In this document: in pieces, positions 19,403 through 27,543 of the stretch
Layout: every line of letters starts with the position of its first letter
Position numbering within the stretch: the stretch's first letter is position 1
Virus record (IMG/VR): IMGVR_UViG_3300042914_000603
Location: 1-47,659 of that record
DNA length: 47,659 nucleotides
From: a virus
Reading direction: 5' to 3' (one strand)
Position numbers and translations under genes: made by a program
Notes under the pieces: generated by a model
What the model saw: only the letters and a program-made list of their open reading frames with translations
The model's database searches: none
What the model was told of the DNA's origin: nothing

Positions 19403-20034
19403 TTATCCTCCGTATCATAAAACATTTTATCTGAATCTTCTGTCACCCAATTTTTATTTTCAACATTCCATTCAGTAGTTTGGACTTTATAGTCTGGTAC
19501 CCTTGAATAGTTAGTGAAATTAGGCACATTCCAAAGAATGCGATTGTTAGGCTGAGCAGCGAAATTACCGTTAGTAAGTTTGAGAACATGAGCACACTTA
19601 TGTTCTGAAACCATTTCGGAATGTTCAGTATTAAGGATATTAGCATCTGGATGCGCCCAGTCAATAGTAAATAAATATTCTGCATCATAAGATTTACTTT
19701 TATTTAGATACTTACAGGATTGTCCTTTTAAAAAATCAAAGCAGATAATGTTAGGAAAATAACCAAATGAATTCCATAATTGAAGATCTTTGAGATCTTG
19801 ATCTGGGACGTTTCTGCGATCAAACCCTTTTTGAATAAAAGCGCTGATAGGTAATCTGTAATAGACTGCACCTGATTCAAGTATACAATGGAATAATATT
19901 GCACGGCCAGATATACTCGCAATACCAAAGACCACACAACTTTCAGTTTCTCCGTGATGTTGTTTAAGATCATACAAATACTCCCTTCTTATGTTACAAT
20001 AAATTGGTGGTATGTTAGCATTAAGATAAGACAT
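19399..20034 (-). CDS. Conserved marine phage protein of unknown function (211 aa)
   Basis: The ATG at 20034 (MSYLNANIPPIYCNIRREYL) is preferred over an upstream TTG. The product has 211 residues, is aromatic-rich and beta-looking, and ends acidic. I recall the opening motif from many marine phages, always next to the polymerase or lysis genes, with no function known. No signal peptide or catalytic pattern is evident. Confidence 0.75.
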   Translation of the reverse strand: MSYLNANIPPIYCNIRREYLYDLKQHHGETESCVVFGIASISGRAILFHCILESGAVYYRLPISAFIQKGFDRRNVPDQDLKDLQLWNSFGYFPNIICFDFLKGQSCKYLNKSKSYDAEYLFTIDWAHPDANILNTEHSEMVSEHKCAHVLKLTNGNFAAQPNNRILWNVPNFTNYSRVPDYKVQTTEWNVENKNWVTEDSDKMFYDTEDK

Positions 20035-20036
20035 AA

Positions 20037-21893
20037 TCAATCATATATATCGCCCCAGTTTTCACCAGATTCATAATCTACTTTATTTGGAACTTCTAAT
20101 TGAACGGCATTTTCCATAATTTCAATTATCTTTTTAGCATGTTCAGGAGATTCAACTGATAAATCTAATTCATCATGAATTTGAATATGAGCAACTATTC
20201 CTTCTTTATATAATTCAAGCATTGCTTTTTTAGTCATATCAGCAGCAGATCCTTGAATTAATTTATTTAAAGCTTTGTAAGTATATGCTCTTCTTATCCC
20301 TGGTCCGTGTTCCTGTAGTGCTTCTTCATGAGGCAATGCTTTATGCATACCAAATTGATTAGGCTCCCATAAATGAAACCTACATAATCTACCAAGTAAC
20401 GTTCTAATTTGACCACGTTCTTGTGCTCTATTAGAAGCAGCATTTGTTAATTGTTTAACAAATGGAACTTTAGCATGATACTGTTCAAATAGTTCTGCAG
20501 CTTTTTCTTTTGATACACCAAGTTCAGCTTGTAACTTTGCCTTACCCATTCCATAGAATAAACCTAAATTAATAGTCTTGGCTTGTGATCTTGGAATGTT
20601 TGCCATATCTGCAACCGCCTGGTGGAAGTCTGTATTAGGATCTTCTTTATAAGATTCAATTACATCATACACTGATGGAAATTTATATAAAGATGCATAG
20701 TGTACAACTAGTCTTGGTTCTTGTTGTGAATAGTCAAAACAACCCCACGTATGACCTTCTTCTGGTAAGAATAAAGATCTAATTAAAGGTCCTAGATCCT
20801 TGTTCCTTGCTGGTAGTTGCTGTAAATTTGGATTGTTGTAACTAAATCTTCCAGTAACAGTTCCACCTTGATCAGATCTTATTTGATTGATCTCTGCATG
20901 AATACGACCCTTGTGTTCGTATCTGATGATCGTATCAATAAAAGTTGTATGTGCTTTATTTATTTCTCTTGCTTTAGCAATCATTTGCACTATAGGGTGA
21001 GAATGTTCTTGTAAAAAATTTTTAGTAAAGGATGGTGCAGATGATTTCTCGGTTCTATCATACTCTAAGCCAAGCTTATCAAAAACTGTTGCAATACTTC
21101 TTGCGGCCCAAATCTGGGGCTCTATCCCTGTTTCTTGTTTTACTTTTAATAACAATTCATGCTCTTGTGCTGTTAGCTGCTGTTTCAGTTTGTGTGCACG
21201 TTCTATATCAACTCTTACACCTTTAAACCTCATATCAACTAGACATGGGAATAAATCAGTTTCTGTACTAAATATTGATTCTATATCTTGATGAACTATT
21301 TCTTTTTTAAATATCTGCCATAGTTCTAATGTAAGTTCAGCATCCTTTTCAGCATAAGCTCCAACTTCCATTGCTGGTAATTGCCACATATCTTCTTTAG
21401 GATCTAATCCTCTTGACTTGGCTGCTTCATTTAAAGCTGCTTCACTTTTACCATAACCAAGATAATCCCAGGACAACATATTTAAACTGTATTGAAATCT
21501 ATTTTCATCAATTAAAGATGCTGCAATCATAGTATCTACAATTAAACCATTAATTTTAATACCCATTTGTCTAATCCAACAAACGTCATACATTGCATTA
21601 TGAAATATTTTAATAGAAGGAGTTGCCATGGTATCTTTAAACCATTCTAAAACTTTTTTCTTATCCATGTTGGGCCCTGAGCCGTGGGCTATGGGAAAAT
21701 AAAAAGATCGTCCTGGCACAGCTACAGCTATACCAATTACTTCTCCATTACCTATAACAGAACCTGATCCTTTCTTTTTTAAATCAGGATCTCTTGTTTC
21801 TAAGTCTACTGCAATCTCATCATAAGATCGTAGATCTGGAAATTCTTCCGGTTCAACCCATTCCTTTTGTGCTTCAAATAGTGGTACTTTCAT
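20037..21893 (-). CDS. polA: Family A DNA polymerase with 3'-5' exonuclease domain
   Basis: The protein has 618 residues, like compact phage family A polymerases. The exonuclease domain has Asp30 and Glu32 (AVDLET), Asn99/Asp103 (FHNAMYD) and Tyr180/Asp184 (YAEKD), so proofreading looks intact. The polymerase domain has motif A DYSQQEPR (387-394), motif B R435-K439-Y447 in RSQAKTINLGLFYGMG, and motif C HDEL (573-576). The residue equivalent to E. coli Phe762 is Leu443. It overlaps both neighbours by a few bases. It replicates the phage genome. Confidence 0.95.
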   Translation of the reverse strand: MKVPLFEAQKEWVEPEEFPDLRSYDEIAVDLETRDPDLKKKGSGSVIGNGEVIGIAVAVPGRSFYFPIAHGSGPNMDKKKVLEWFKDTMATPSIKIFHNAMYDVCWIRQMGIKINGLIVDTMIAASLIDENRFQYSLNMLSWDYLGYGKSEAALNEAAKSRGLDPKEDMWQLPAMEVGAYAEKDAELTLELWQIFKKEIVHQDIESIFSTETDLFPCLVDMRFKGVRVDIERAHKLKQQLTAQEHELLLKVKQETGIEPQIWAARSIATVFDKLGLEYDRTEKSSAPSFTKNFLQEHSHPIVQMIAKAREINKAHTTFIDTIIRYEHKGRIHAEINQIRSDQGGTVTGRFSYNNPNLQQLPARNKDLGPLIRSLFLPEEGHTWGCFDYSQQEPRLVVHYASLYKFPSVYDVIESYKEDPNTDFHQAVADMANIPRSQAKTINLGLFYGMGKAKLQAELGVSKEKAAELFEQYHAKVPFVKQLTNAASNRAQERGQIRTLLGRLCRFHLWEPNQFGMHKALPHEEALQEHGPGIRRAYTYKALNKLIQGSAADMTKKAMLELYKEGIVAHIQIHDELDLSVESPEHAKKIIEIMENAVQLEVPNKVDYESGENWGDIYD

Positions 21894-22336
21894 ACTATAT
21901 AATCCTTTCCTAAAATTGATTTTCCTTTTTCTACAGGCACTTTATAAAACTTTTCATTAGAAGATACATATTTATTTGGATTTTCTTCTAATGGAGAATT
22001 TAAAATATCCTTGTCATCTATAACAAGACATCTATTTAAATTTTTATTAATACTAAAATATTTACATTTACCATTAAAAAATTTTTGTTTTCTATATGGT
22101 ATGTTAATTGTATTAAATGGAAAATCTCCATCATTACTCCAGTTATGTCTAACTTCAACTTCTGCGGTTATGAATATAGAATTATCTTTAGGATCAATTA
22201 CTTTTAAATCAACACCAAATTTATCACCCTCAACGATATTATAAGAAGGATACATTTTCTTTAATATACTGGAAGCAAATATTTTCCCCTTATGATCATT
22301 TTCTTCATAAAGTTTTTTATCAAATTTTTTAAACAT
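21890..22336 (-). CDS. PD-(D/E)XK-like nuclease candidate (148 aa)
   Basis: The start at 22336 is preferred; it overlaps the DUF3310 stop by eight bases. KFGVDLKVID followed by SIFITAEVEVRHNW gives D-(x)n-ExE, similar to the core of some PD-(D/E)XK folds, where the last Lys can be replaced. It sits directly upstream of polA. Nuclease function is a weak inference. Confidence 0.6.
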   Translation of the reverse strand: MFKKFDKKLYEENDHKGKIFASSILKKMYPSYNIVEGDKFGVDLKVIDPKDNSIFITAEVEVRHNWSNDGDFPFNTINIPYRKQKFFNGKCKYFSINKNLNRCLVIDDKDILNSPLEENPNKYVSSNEKFYKVPVEKGKSILGKDYIV

Positions 22337-22547
22337 CGCTGTAATCTCTTTCAATAATCATTTCTATATAATGGATTGCTTTTAACAAATCCTGTTTCTT
22401 TCCTTTATCTTGGTGCCTGCAAATATATTTAATTGCATTACCTTCTGCAAACAGTATCTTATTCTTATTGATAAATAAAGAAGGTTGTATTTTATATTTC
22501 TTATAATGTGCACCCCCTACCTGCCTAAAAAACGTTTTATTACTCAT
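22329..22547 (-). CDS. DUF3310 protein
   Basis: The start at 22547 (MSNKTFFRQVGG) gives 72 residues. VGGAHYKKYKIQPSLF and EGNAIKYICRHQDKGKKQDL, then KAIHYIEMIIE are the typical DUF3310 core, a short phage domain sometimes labelled as nucleotide-kinase-like. The true activity is not settled. It overlaps the helicase stop as ATGA. Confidence 0.85.
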   Translation of the reverse strand: MSNKTFFRQVGGAHYKKYKIQPSLFINKNKILFAEGNAIKYICRHQDKGKKQDLLKAIHYIEMIIERDYSDV

Positions 22548-24046
22548 AGTTGATAACCTTTCCAATCCTTTTTTGATTTTAATATATAAAGATTTTCCAT
22601 AGATCTTGTTACACCCACATACCAAACTCTATGTTCTTCATCCTGTTTATCTATGCTTGTTTCCATAGATTGTCTTATTTTTCTTGCATTATCTAAAACA
22701 AGAATAACATTCCTACATTCACCACCTTTTGCTGCATGAATGGTTGATACTTCTATTCTTGGTTCTTCAGATAATTTTTCACCATTACTTAATAATGTTC
22801 TTATATATAATTCTTTTTCTTGATCTAAATTTGTAAAGACATCAAACCAAGTTACTCCAGGAGTAAAACCAATGTCTTCTATTTTAATTGAACTTTTATT
22901 TTCAAACTTTTTCTCATTGAAATCATCCTCTAAATATTCATAGATATCCTTACAATCTGCAACAGATATTTCTTTACCAGAAGTTAATTCTGTCCATTTT
23001 AATACAGATTTATAGAGCTTATGGTCTATACTTTTTCCATATCTATTCTTAAAATATAATCTCTTTTCTTTTAATAGTTCAGATATCTCATCAGATCTAT
23101 AAGTTGTTCTAGTTAATATTAACCATTTATCTGTTGTTAAATCTAAATTATCTATGTCAAATATAGTATCCACACTACCTTGTACTACATTTCCATCTTT
23201 GTCTTTTTTAGCATGATATATTTTTTCTTTTCTTTTACCCTGTATTCTATTTAATATTGTATTAGATAGTTCTTGAACTGCTAGAGGTATACGTTCAGAT
23301 TGTTGTAATACTTCTTCATCTGCGGGTTCATCAATAAATCTATTAACATCAGCTCCAGCCCATGCAAATATAGCCTGGTCATCATCTCCTGCTAAAAACA
23401 CATCTTTAGATTTTGATTTTAAAACATCAAACATCTTCCATTGTATAGGGGATAAATCTTGTGCCTCATCAATAAATATAACTTCAAACAAAGGACACTT
23501 ATCTGAATTTAAAACAAATTTTTCTATCATATCTGTATAATCATCTAAGTTATAAGCCTTCTTATAATTATTAAGATTAAAATTTATATGGTGCAAAGTA
23601 TCTAAATCTATATCTCTACTCCATTCATTAGTATTGAACTCATCTTCGATTGAAACACATTTAACTCGTGCCTTACCAATCAATTTAAAATATTCATTAT
23701 CACAATTCATATAACAACTTTCTTCTGAATCACTTGAATAGTTAACTCTTATACTTAACTCCTTACCTATTTGTTCATAATGAACTGGTTGCATAACATT
23801 ATCTTCACTCATACCTAAAGTATGAAAAGCCAAAGAATGTAGAGTTTGAAAAAACTTAACATCTGTTTTATTAAAGTTTTTATTTATCTTTAAAAATCTT
23901 TCTCTAGCTTCATTTGCTGCCTTTCTTGTAAAAGCAAAATATCCAATCTTATTTAAAGGTACTCCTTTTTTTAAATAGTTATCTACTTCATCAAGTAATC
24001 TTCTTGTCTTACCTGTTCCAGGAGGACCCAATACCTTTTTAATCAT
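22544..24046 (-). CDS. Superfamily 1 DNA helicase (UvrD/Rep-like)
   Basis: The protein has 500 residues. Motif I GPPGTGKT (7-14), motif Ia YFAFTRKAANE, motif II FIDEAQDL (191-198), motif III AGDDDQAIFAWAGAD (219-233), and the C-terminal STIHAAKGGE and WYVGVTR motifs are all present. It is shorter than full UvrD and lacks large 1B/2B insertions. It would unwind DNA 3'-5' in replication or recombination. It lies between the primase and DUF3310 genes in the replication operon. Confidence 0.9.
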   Translation of the reverse strand: MIKKVLGPPGTGKTRRLLDEVDNYLKKGVPLNKIGYFAFTRKAANEARERFLKINKNFNKTDVKFFQTLHSLAFHTLGMSEDNVMQPVHYEQIGKELSIRVNYSSDSEESCYMNCDNEYFKLIGKARVKCVSIEDEFNTNEWSRDIDLDTLHHINFNLNNYKKAYNLDDYTDMIEKFVLNSDKCPLFEVIFIDEAQDLSPIQWKMFDVLKSKSKDVFLAGDDDQAIFAWAGADVNRFIDEPADEEVLQQSERIPLAVQELSNTILNRIQGKRKEKIYHAKKDKDGNVVQGSVDTIFDIDNLDLTTDKWLILTRTTYRSDEISELLKEKRLYFKNRYGKSIDHKLYKSVLKWTELTSGKEISVADCKDIYEYLEDDFNEKKFENKSSIKIEDIGFTPGVTWFDVFTNLDQEKELYIRTLLSNGEKLSEEPRIEVSTIHAAKGGECRNVILVLDNARKIRQSMETSIDKQDEEHRVWYVGVTRSMENLYILKSKKDWKGYQL

Positions 24047-24501
24047 TAAAAAATATCCTTTTTAGATTTAATAGGTATCACTTCAACTCTAGAACTTTTA
24101 ATTTTAAACTTATTAATAGGTAATTGTATTACATCAATTGGATCATGAGATTCTTTTTCTCCCTGTTTTTTAGGAAATCTTTTTGGTATATTAATTTTAG
24201 TTTCTTCTTTACCACCTATCTGTACAATTTTTTCAGCTGTTTTAGATTTATTTTCTTTCCAATCTTTACTTTTTAAAGAGTTATAGAAACTCTGATATTT
24301 AAAGTAAGCATAGTTATCTTCTATTAATACAGCTCCTGTTTTAAAGGATGCATTAGATTTAGCTTGTGGTCCATTAATATATTCTTTTAAATATTCTTCT
24401 AATTGTTCATCAGGAGTAGTTCCTTTAGGTGGAAGAAGTTCTTCTTTAGGAGGAAATAAACTATCTAATATGTTTAGCTTTAACACTTTTAGAATCACCA
24501 T
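24046..24501 (-). CDS. Possible C-terminal part of the primase in another frame (151 aa)
   Basis: This frame overlaps the primase gene's end by 41 bases. The ATG at 24501 has no ribosome site, and the first 13 residues only re-read primase codons. LDSLFPPKEE follows smoothly in sense from the primase's KHI if the ribosome shifts by -1 near 24466. The body (YLKEYINGPQAKSNASFKTG, then YFKYQSFYNSL, then WKENKSKTAEKI) resembles the helical tail of such primases. It may be a separate protein, a programmed frameshift product or a sequencing artefact. Confidence 0.6.
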   Translation of the reverse strand: MVILKVLKLNILDSLFPPKEELLPPKGTTPDEQLEEYLKEYINGPQAKSNASFKTGAVLIEDNYAYFKYQSFYNSLKSKDWKENKSKTAEKIVQIGGKEETKINIPKRFPKKQGEKESHDPIDVIQLPINKFKIKSSRVEVIPIKSKKDIF

Positions 24502-25582
24502 TAGGTAATTCTACGTTGAAAGTATATTCTGGTTCTGGATATTTAATTTTAACTAAACTAGATAGTTTAGGAAACAATACTTTTCTATCAGATAAGAATC
24601 CATATTTTCTTTTAGCGCATTCTGCCTTCATACAAAAATTTGCAATGGGTTCTTGAGTACATGTATAACCTTTAGTAGAGTCTTTCTTCCAGGATCTAAT
24701 TTTATCTCTTACTTTTTTCTCACTCCAATCATCAATAACTAATCCATTAGAATCTTTTAAAAAATATTTTTTAGGAGCATCTATTACCATTTCTTCCCAT
24801 TTATCTTGATATCTTTTCTTTGCAAAAACCATGTAGTTATATAACCATCTATCTCTACCATCATCTAATTGTTCTTTAGTCATCATCTGTAGACAAGGAG
24901 GACCATCATCAAACTCGGATGGGCCTCCCTGTAGTACAGTTTTCACATGGGCTAATGAAAACTCTTCTAATTCTTTTTCAGTTTTTAAATTTACTTCTAC
25001 AACTTTTATAAATTGATCAAATGAAAATGGTTTACCATCAAAATTGATAGCTACTCTTTCAGATTTATTGTAATAAGGAAGATTAATAAAATTACCATTA
25101 ATAAAATTTCCCTCCGAATCTTTACCTAATTCTGTTTGTTTAGGAAATATTTCTATTCTTAGTGGAAGGTTTAATGTAAATAATAAACTTTCTAAAAACT
25201 TTTTAATTACTAAAGCCTTAACAGGTTCTTTTAAAAATACGTAAAGGTGTAATCCACCACTTTTAGATTTAATAGGTATTAATGGAAGATCATATTTTTT
25301 AATAATATCTAAATACTTCTTAATTGAAAAATCTTTATAATCTTTAGAATCAATATCAATAGCTCCAAATCTAGCCATACCATCATCATTACATGGTTGA
25401 ATACCTATAGATTTGTTTCCATTTAAATGATCTGTATAATCTTCATCAGTTATAGGTTGTTTAGACCAACCATATTCTGGTTTTAATTTACCTGTAGTAG
25501 GATCTTTTATATTTTTTGTTAGATCTGCAAAACCGAAGTTTCTTTGCAACCCAGTAAAATACTCTATAAACTTTCTTTCCAT
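24461..25582 (-). CDS. Archaeo-eukaryotic-type primase (TOTE-like)
   Basis: The protein has 373 residues. FGAIDIDSKDY (72-82) gives the DxD metal site (Asp76, Asp78), SKSGGLHLYVFL (106-117) the SxH-like motif with His112, and RIEIFPKQTELG the third acidic motif, in the order of archaeo-eukaryotic primases. The EIFPKQ and NFINLPYYN words are like those of the TOTE-type primase domain. A Cys-rich segment near residues 310-325 may bind metal. No DnaG/T7-like primase is present, so this is the likely priming enzyme. The frame ends early compared with the possible continuation at 24046. Confidence 0.8.
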   Translation of the reverse strand: MERKFIEYFTGLQRNFGFADLTKNIKDPTTGKLKPEYGWSKQPITDEDYTDHLNGNKSIGIQPCNDDGMARFGAIDIDSKDYKDFSIKKYLDIIKKYDLPLIPIKSKSGGLHLYVFLKEPVKALVIKKFLESLLFTLNLPLRIEIFPKQTELGKDSEGNFINGNFINLPYYNKSERVAINFDGKPFSFDQFIKVVEVNLKTEKELEEFSLAHVKTVLQGGPSEFDDGPPCLQMMTKEQLDDGRDRWLYNYMVFAKKRYQDKWEEMVIDAPKKYFLKDSNGLVIDDWSEKKVRDKIRSWKKDSTKGYTCTQEPIANFCMKAECAKRKYGFLSDRKVLFPKLSSLVKIKYPEPEYTFNVELPNGDSKSVKAKHIR

Positions 25583-25604
25583 TTAGCCCCTTTGATATTT
25601 TTTA

Positions 25605-25628
25605 ATGTGGGCAATTGCTTGCCCACAT
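25605..25628 (-). other. Hairpin between primase and SSB-like gene
   Basis: ATGTGGGCAA and TTGCCCACAT form a perfect 10-bp stem with loop TTGC in the 62-base gap. It is not followed by a U-tract on the coding strand, so attenuation or RNA processing is likelier than full termination. Confidence 0.6.
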
Positions 25629-25644
25629 AATTTAACGAGAGAAA

Positions 25645-26457
25645 TTAAAAATGAGCTTCAGAACCTTTATCAGTTCCGTTAGTCTCACCATGTTTCACTT
25701 TTACATCTCCTCTTGAAACACTTTCAGCAAAAGATTTAGCTTGTTGATATAAAGCAGAATCTTCTACAGGTCCTACCTTATTAACTTCCCAACCAAACCA
25801 AGTGCCTTTATCATTTGATTGTTGAACAGTTCTTAATTTGTATATGTGACTAAAAGATGCTGGAGTAAATAATCCATTCTTACCCTTCATCTTAATACCA
25901 GCCATCATACTATTCCACTTTCTACTAATCTTTAATTGTGTAGATTTCATAGCTAGTAGAGCAGTTGTTGGAGTTTGACCACAAACAATTAAAAAGTGAC
26001 TTGCAGTTTTTTCAATATAGTTTCCATTTGGAAGTCTATCTTTAAAAGATGCATCTCTTTTTGTTTTTGTAAGTATATCACTTGATGATGAGTGAATTCC
26101 AACTGGAGCGCCAGAACCTTCACCTCTATCTTGCCATTCAATATACTCTAATTTGTAGTGACAGGGTAGAACATCTACTCCTTTTTCACCATCAAATAAC
26201 TCTCCAGTTACAGAATTGTAAATCATTCCAGGCTCTGCACCTTGAACATATTTACCATCTCTCTTATTAACTTCTGGAGATAATTGTCCTAGTATTTTAA
26301 GAAAAGGTAATGCTAGATCTTCATGACCCATATTACCTAGACCTTTATCTGCATCTTCTTCAAAAAGACTAACAGCTAAAGCTCCTGCAGTTACTTTCTC
26401 AGTTACTGCATTGGACTTTTTAGTTCCTTGGTCCATTGTACTTTGTGCTTTGTTCAT
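25645..26457 (-). CDS. Conserved phage protein, possibly ssDNA-binding (270 aa)
   Basis: The protein has 270 residues with an AAGGAAA ribosome site. The stretch ALPFLKILGQLSPEVNKRDG, then AEPGMIYNSVTGELFDGEKG, then YIEWQDRGEG is a pattern I recall from marine phage replication operons. The N- and C-terminal ends are charged and low in complexity, and the tail is partly acidic, as in single-strand binding proteins. Position before the primase supports a DNA-transaction role. No sure family is assigned. Confidence 0.65.
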   Translation of the reverse strand: MNKAQSTMDQGTKKSNAVTEKVTAGALAVSLFEEDADKGLGNMGHEDLALPFLKILGQLSPEVNKRDGKYVQGAEPGMIYNSVTGELFDGEKGVDVLPCHYKLEYIEWQDRGEGSGAPVGIHSSSSDILTKTKRDASFKDRLPNGNYIEKTASHFLIVCGQTPTTALLAMKSTQLKISRKWNSMMAGIKMKGKNGLFTPASFSHIYKLRTVQQSNDKGTWFGWEVNKVGPVEDSALYQQAKSFAESVSRGDVKVKHGETNGTDKGSEAHF

Positions 26458-26461
26458 GTTT

Positions 26462-27019
26462 TTATTTCCTTGTTATTTTGGTTCTGTTTCCTGCGAACAC
26501 GTTAAATAGATCAGAGGGCATATCTTTCCCAGCTTCGATACGCTCTCTGACCAATGCTTTGAGAGTCATGGGTTCAACCTTTAATTTCTGGGCGGGTTGA
26601 TATCCATTCTCTGCCGCAAGGTTTGCATAAGCAATTGCCTTGTTATCTTCGTTGCGACCAAAAGAAACGGTAATCTCATTTTTAATAAGATCACCTAGGT
26701 CGTTTTTACGAAGCCAGTTAAATGCTTCTTCTTTCCTTTCAGCGGAAATAGAAGCACCGTAGATGGGTTTCACTTCTACAGCGGAACCATCTGCTAATTT
26801 CAATGTTGAGATATTCATTTCTTGCATCATTGTAGGAATGACATCACCGGATAGAACATCTGCTTCTTCTTGTAATTTTTTTAAAGCTGCTTCTGTTAAA
26901 GCAATTTTATCTTCCAGATTTCTTAATTTAAGAACTTGATCTGATAAAGATTTAGCGTCATTAACTTGAGTTAATGATTCTGTTTGATCGTCTTCAAAGT
27001 TTATTATACTTTCTACCAT
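26462..27019 (-). CDS. Conserved phage protein of unknown function (185 aa)
   Basis: A coiled-coil N-terminus (LKLRNLEDKIALTEAALKKL) is followed by STLKLADGSAVEVKPIYGAS and a C-terminal part ending in FAGNRTKI. I recall this pattern in many T7-like marine phages next to recombination or replication genes. The promoter at 27074-27102 lies directly upstream, so this begins the replication operon. Function unknown. Confidence 0.7.
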   Translation of the reverse strand: MVESIINFEDDQTESLTQVNDAKSLSDQVLKLRNLEDKIALTEAALKKLQEEADVLSGDVIPTMMQEMNISTLKLADGSAVEVKPIYGASISAERKEEAFNWLRKNDLGDLIKNEITVSFGRNEDNKAIAYANLAAENGYQPAQKLKVEPMTLKALVRERIEAGKDMPSDLFNVFAGNRTKITRK

Positions 27020-27073
27020 TTTATTACTTTCTGTTTATTGTTAACTTTCTTTCTATTTTTGTCATTTGAACTA

Positions 27074-27102
27074 ATTATAATTTAAAATTATAAATATGTC
27101 AA
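27074..27102 (-). promoter_or_regulatory. Perfect-hexamer sigma70 promoter for the replication operon
   Basis: On the minus strand TTGACA and TATAAT are separated by 17 bases, about 55 bases upstream of the 185-residue gene. A GTAGGATAAA lies just outside it on the opposite strand. Confidence 0.85.
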
Positions 27103-27115
27103 GATGTAGGATAAA

Positions 27116-27472
27116 TTAATTTTCTTCAACAAGTCCTTTCTCAAATAAATTAATTTCTATTGGATAATAAACTTGTTCTTGTCTATCCCACTTTAATAAA
27201 TTATACTTACCATTTGTAATATCAGCAGCAATAGAACAAGCTACACCTATAATTGCAGGATCACCTGTAAGTAGTAAATAATCTTTTGCTGTATAGTCTT
27301 TTAATAATGATCTTAATTTAAGTATCAATGGTCCTGGACTCAATACCATTTGAGAATATTCTGGTAATAATACTTTTAATTTACCATATTTAGCTGCACC
27401 CATAATATTAAATTTAGGTTGGCCAGCTCTAGTTCCTGGTAATTCTTGTATAACGTATACTGTTGTATCCAT
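27116..27472 (-). CDS. Conserved early phage protein (118 aa)
   Basis: The protein has 118 residues. TVYVIQELPGTRAGQPKFNI, then LLPEYSQMVLSPGPLILKL, then DYLLLTGDPAIIGVACSIA are words I recall from a family found in many phages at the start of the replication block, with no known function. It is transcribed divergently from the SNF2-like gene. Confidence 0.75.
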   Translation of the reverse strand: MDTTVYVIQELPGTRAGQPKFNIMGAAKYGKLKVLLPEYSQMVLSPGPLILKLRSLLKDYTAKDYLLLTGDPAIIGVACSIAADITNGKYNLLKWDRQEQVYYPIEINLFEKGLVEEN

Positions 27473-27482
27473 CTTTCTTTAC

Positions 27483-27512
27483 TTGACAATTAAATTATGA
27501 TTATGATATAAT
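27483..27512 (+). promoter_or_regulatory. Perfect-hexamer sigma70 promoter for the SNF2-like gene
   Basis: TTGACA and TATAAT are separated by 18 bases. A ribosome site (AAAGTAAAA) and ATG 27544 follow about 30 bases later. It is divergent from the 118-residue gene. Confidence 0.85.
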
Positions 27513-27543
27513 ACATTTTTATAGAAAGATAAAGTAAAATATT

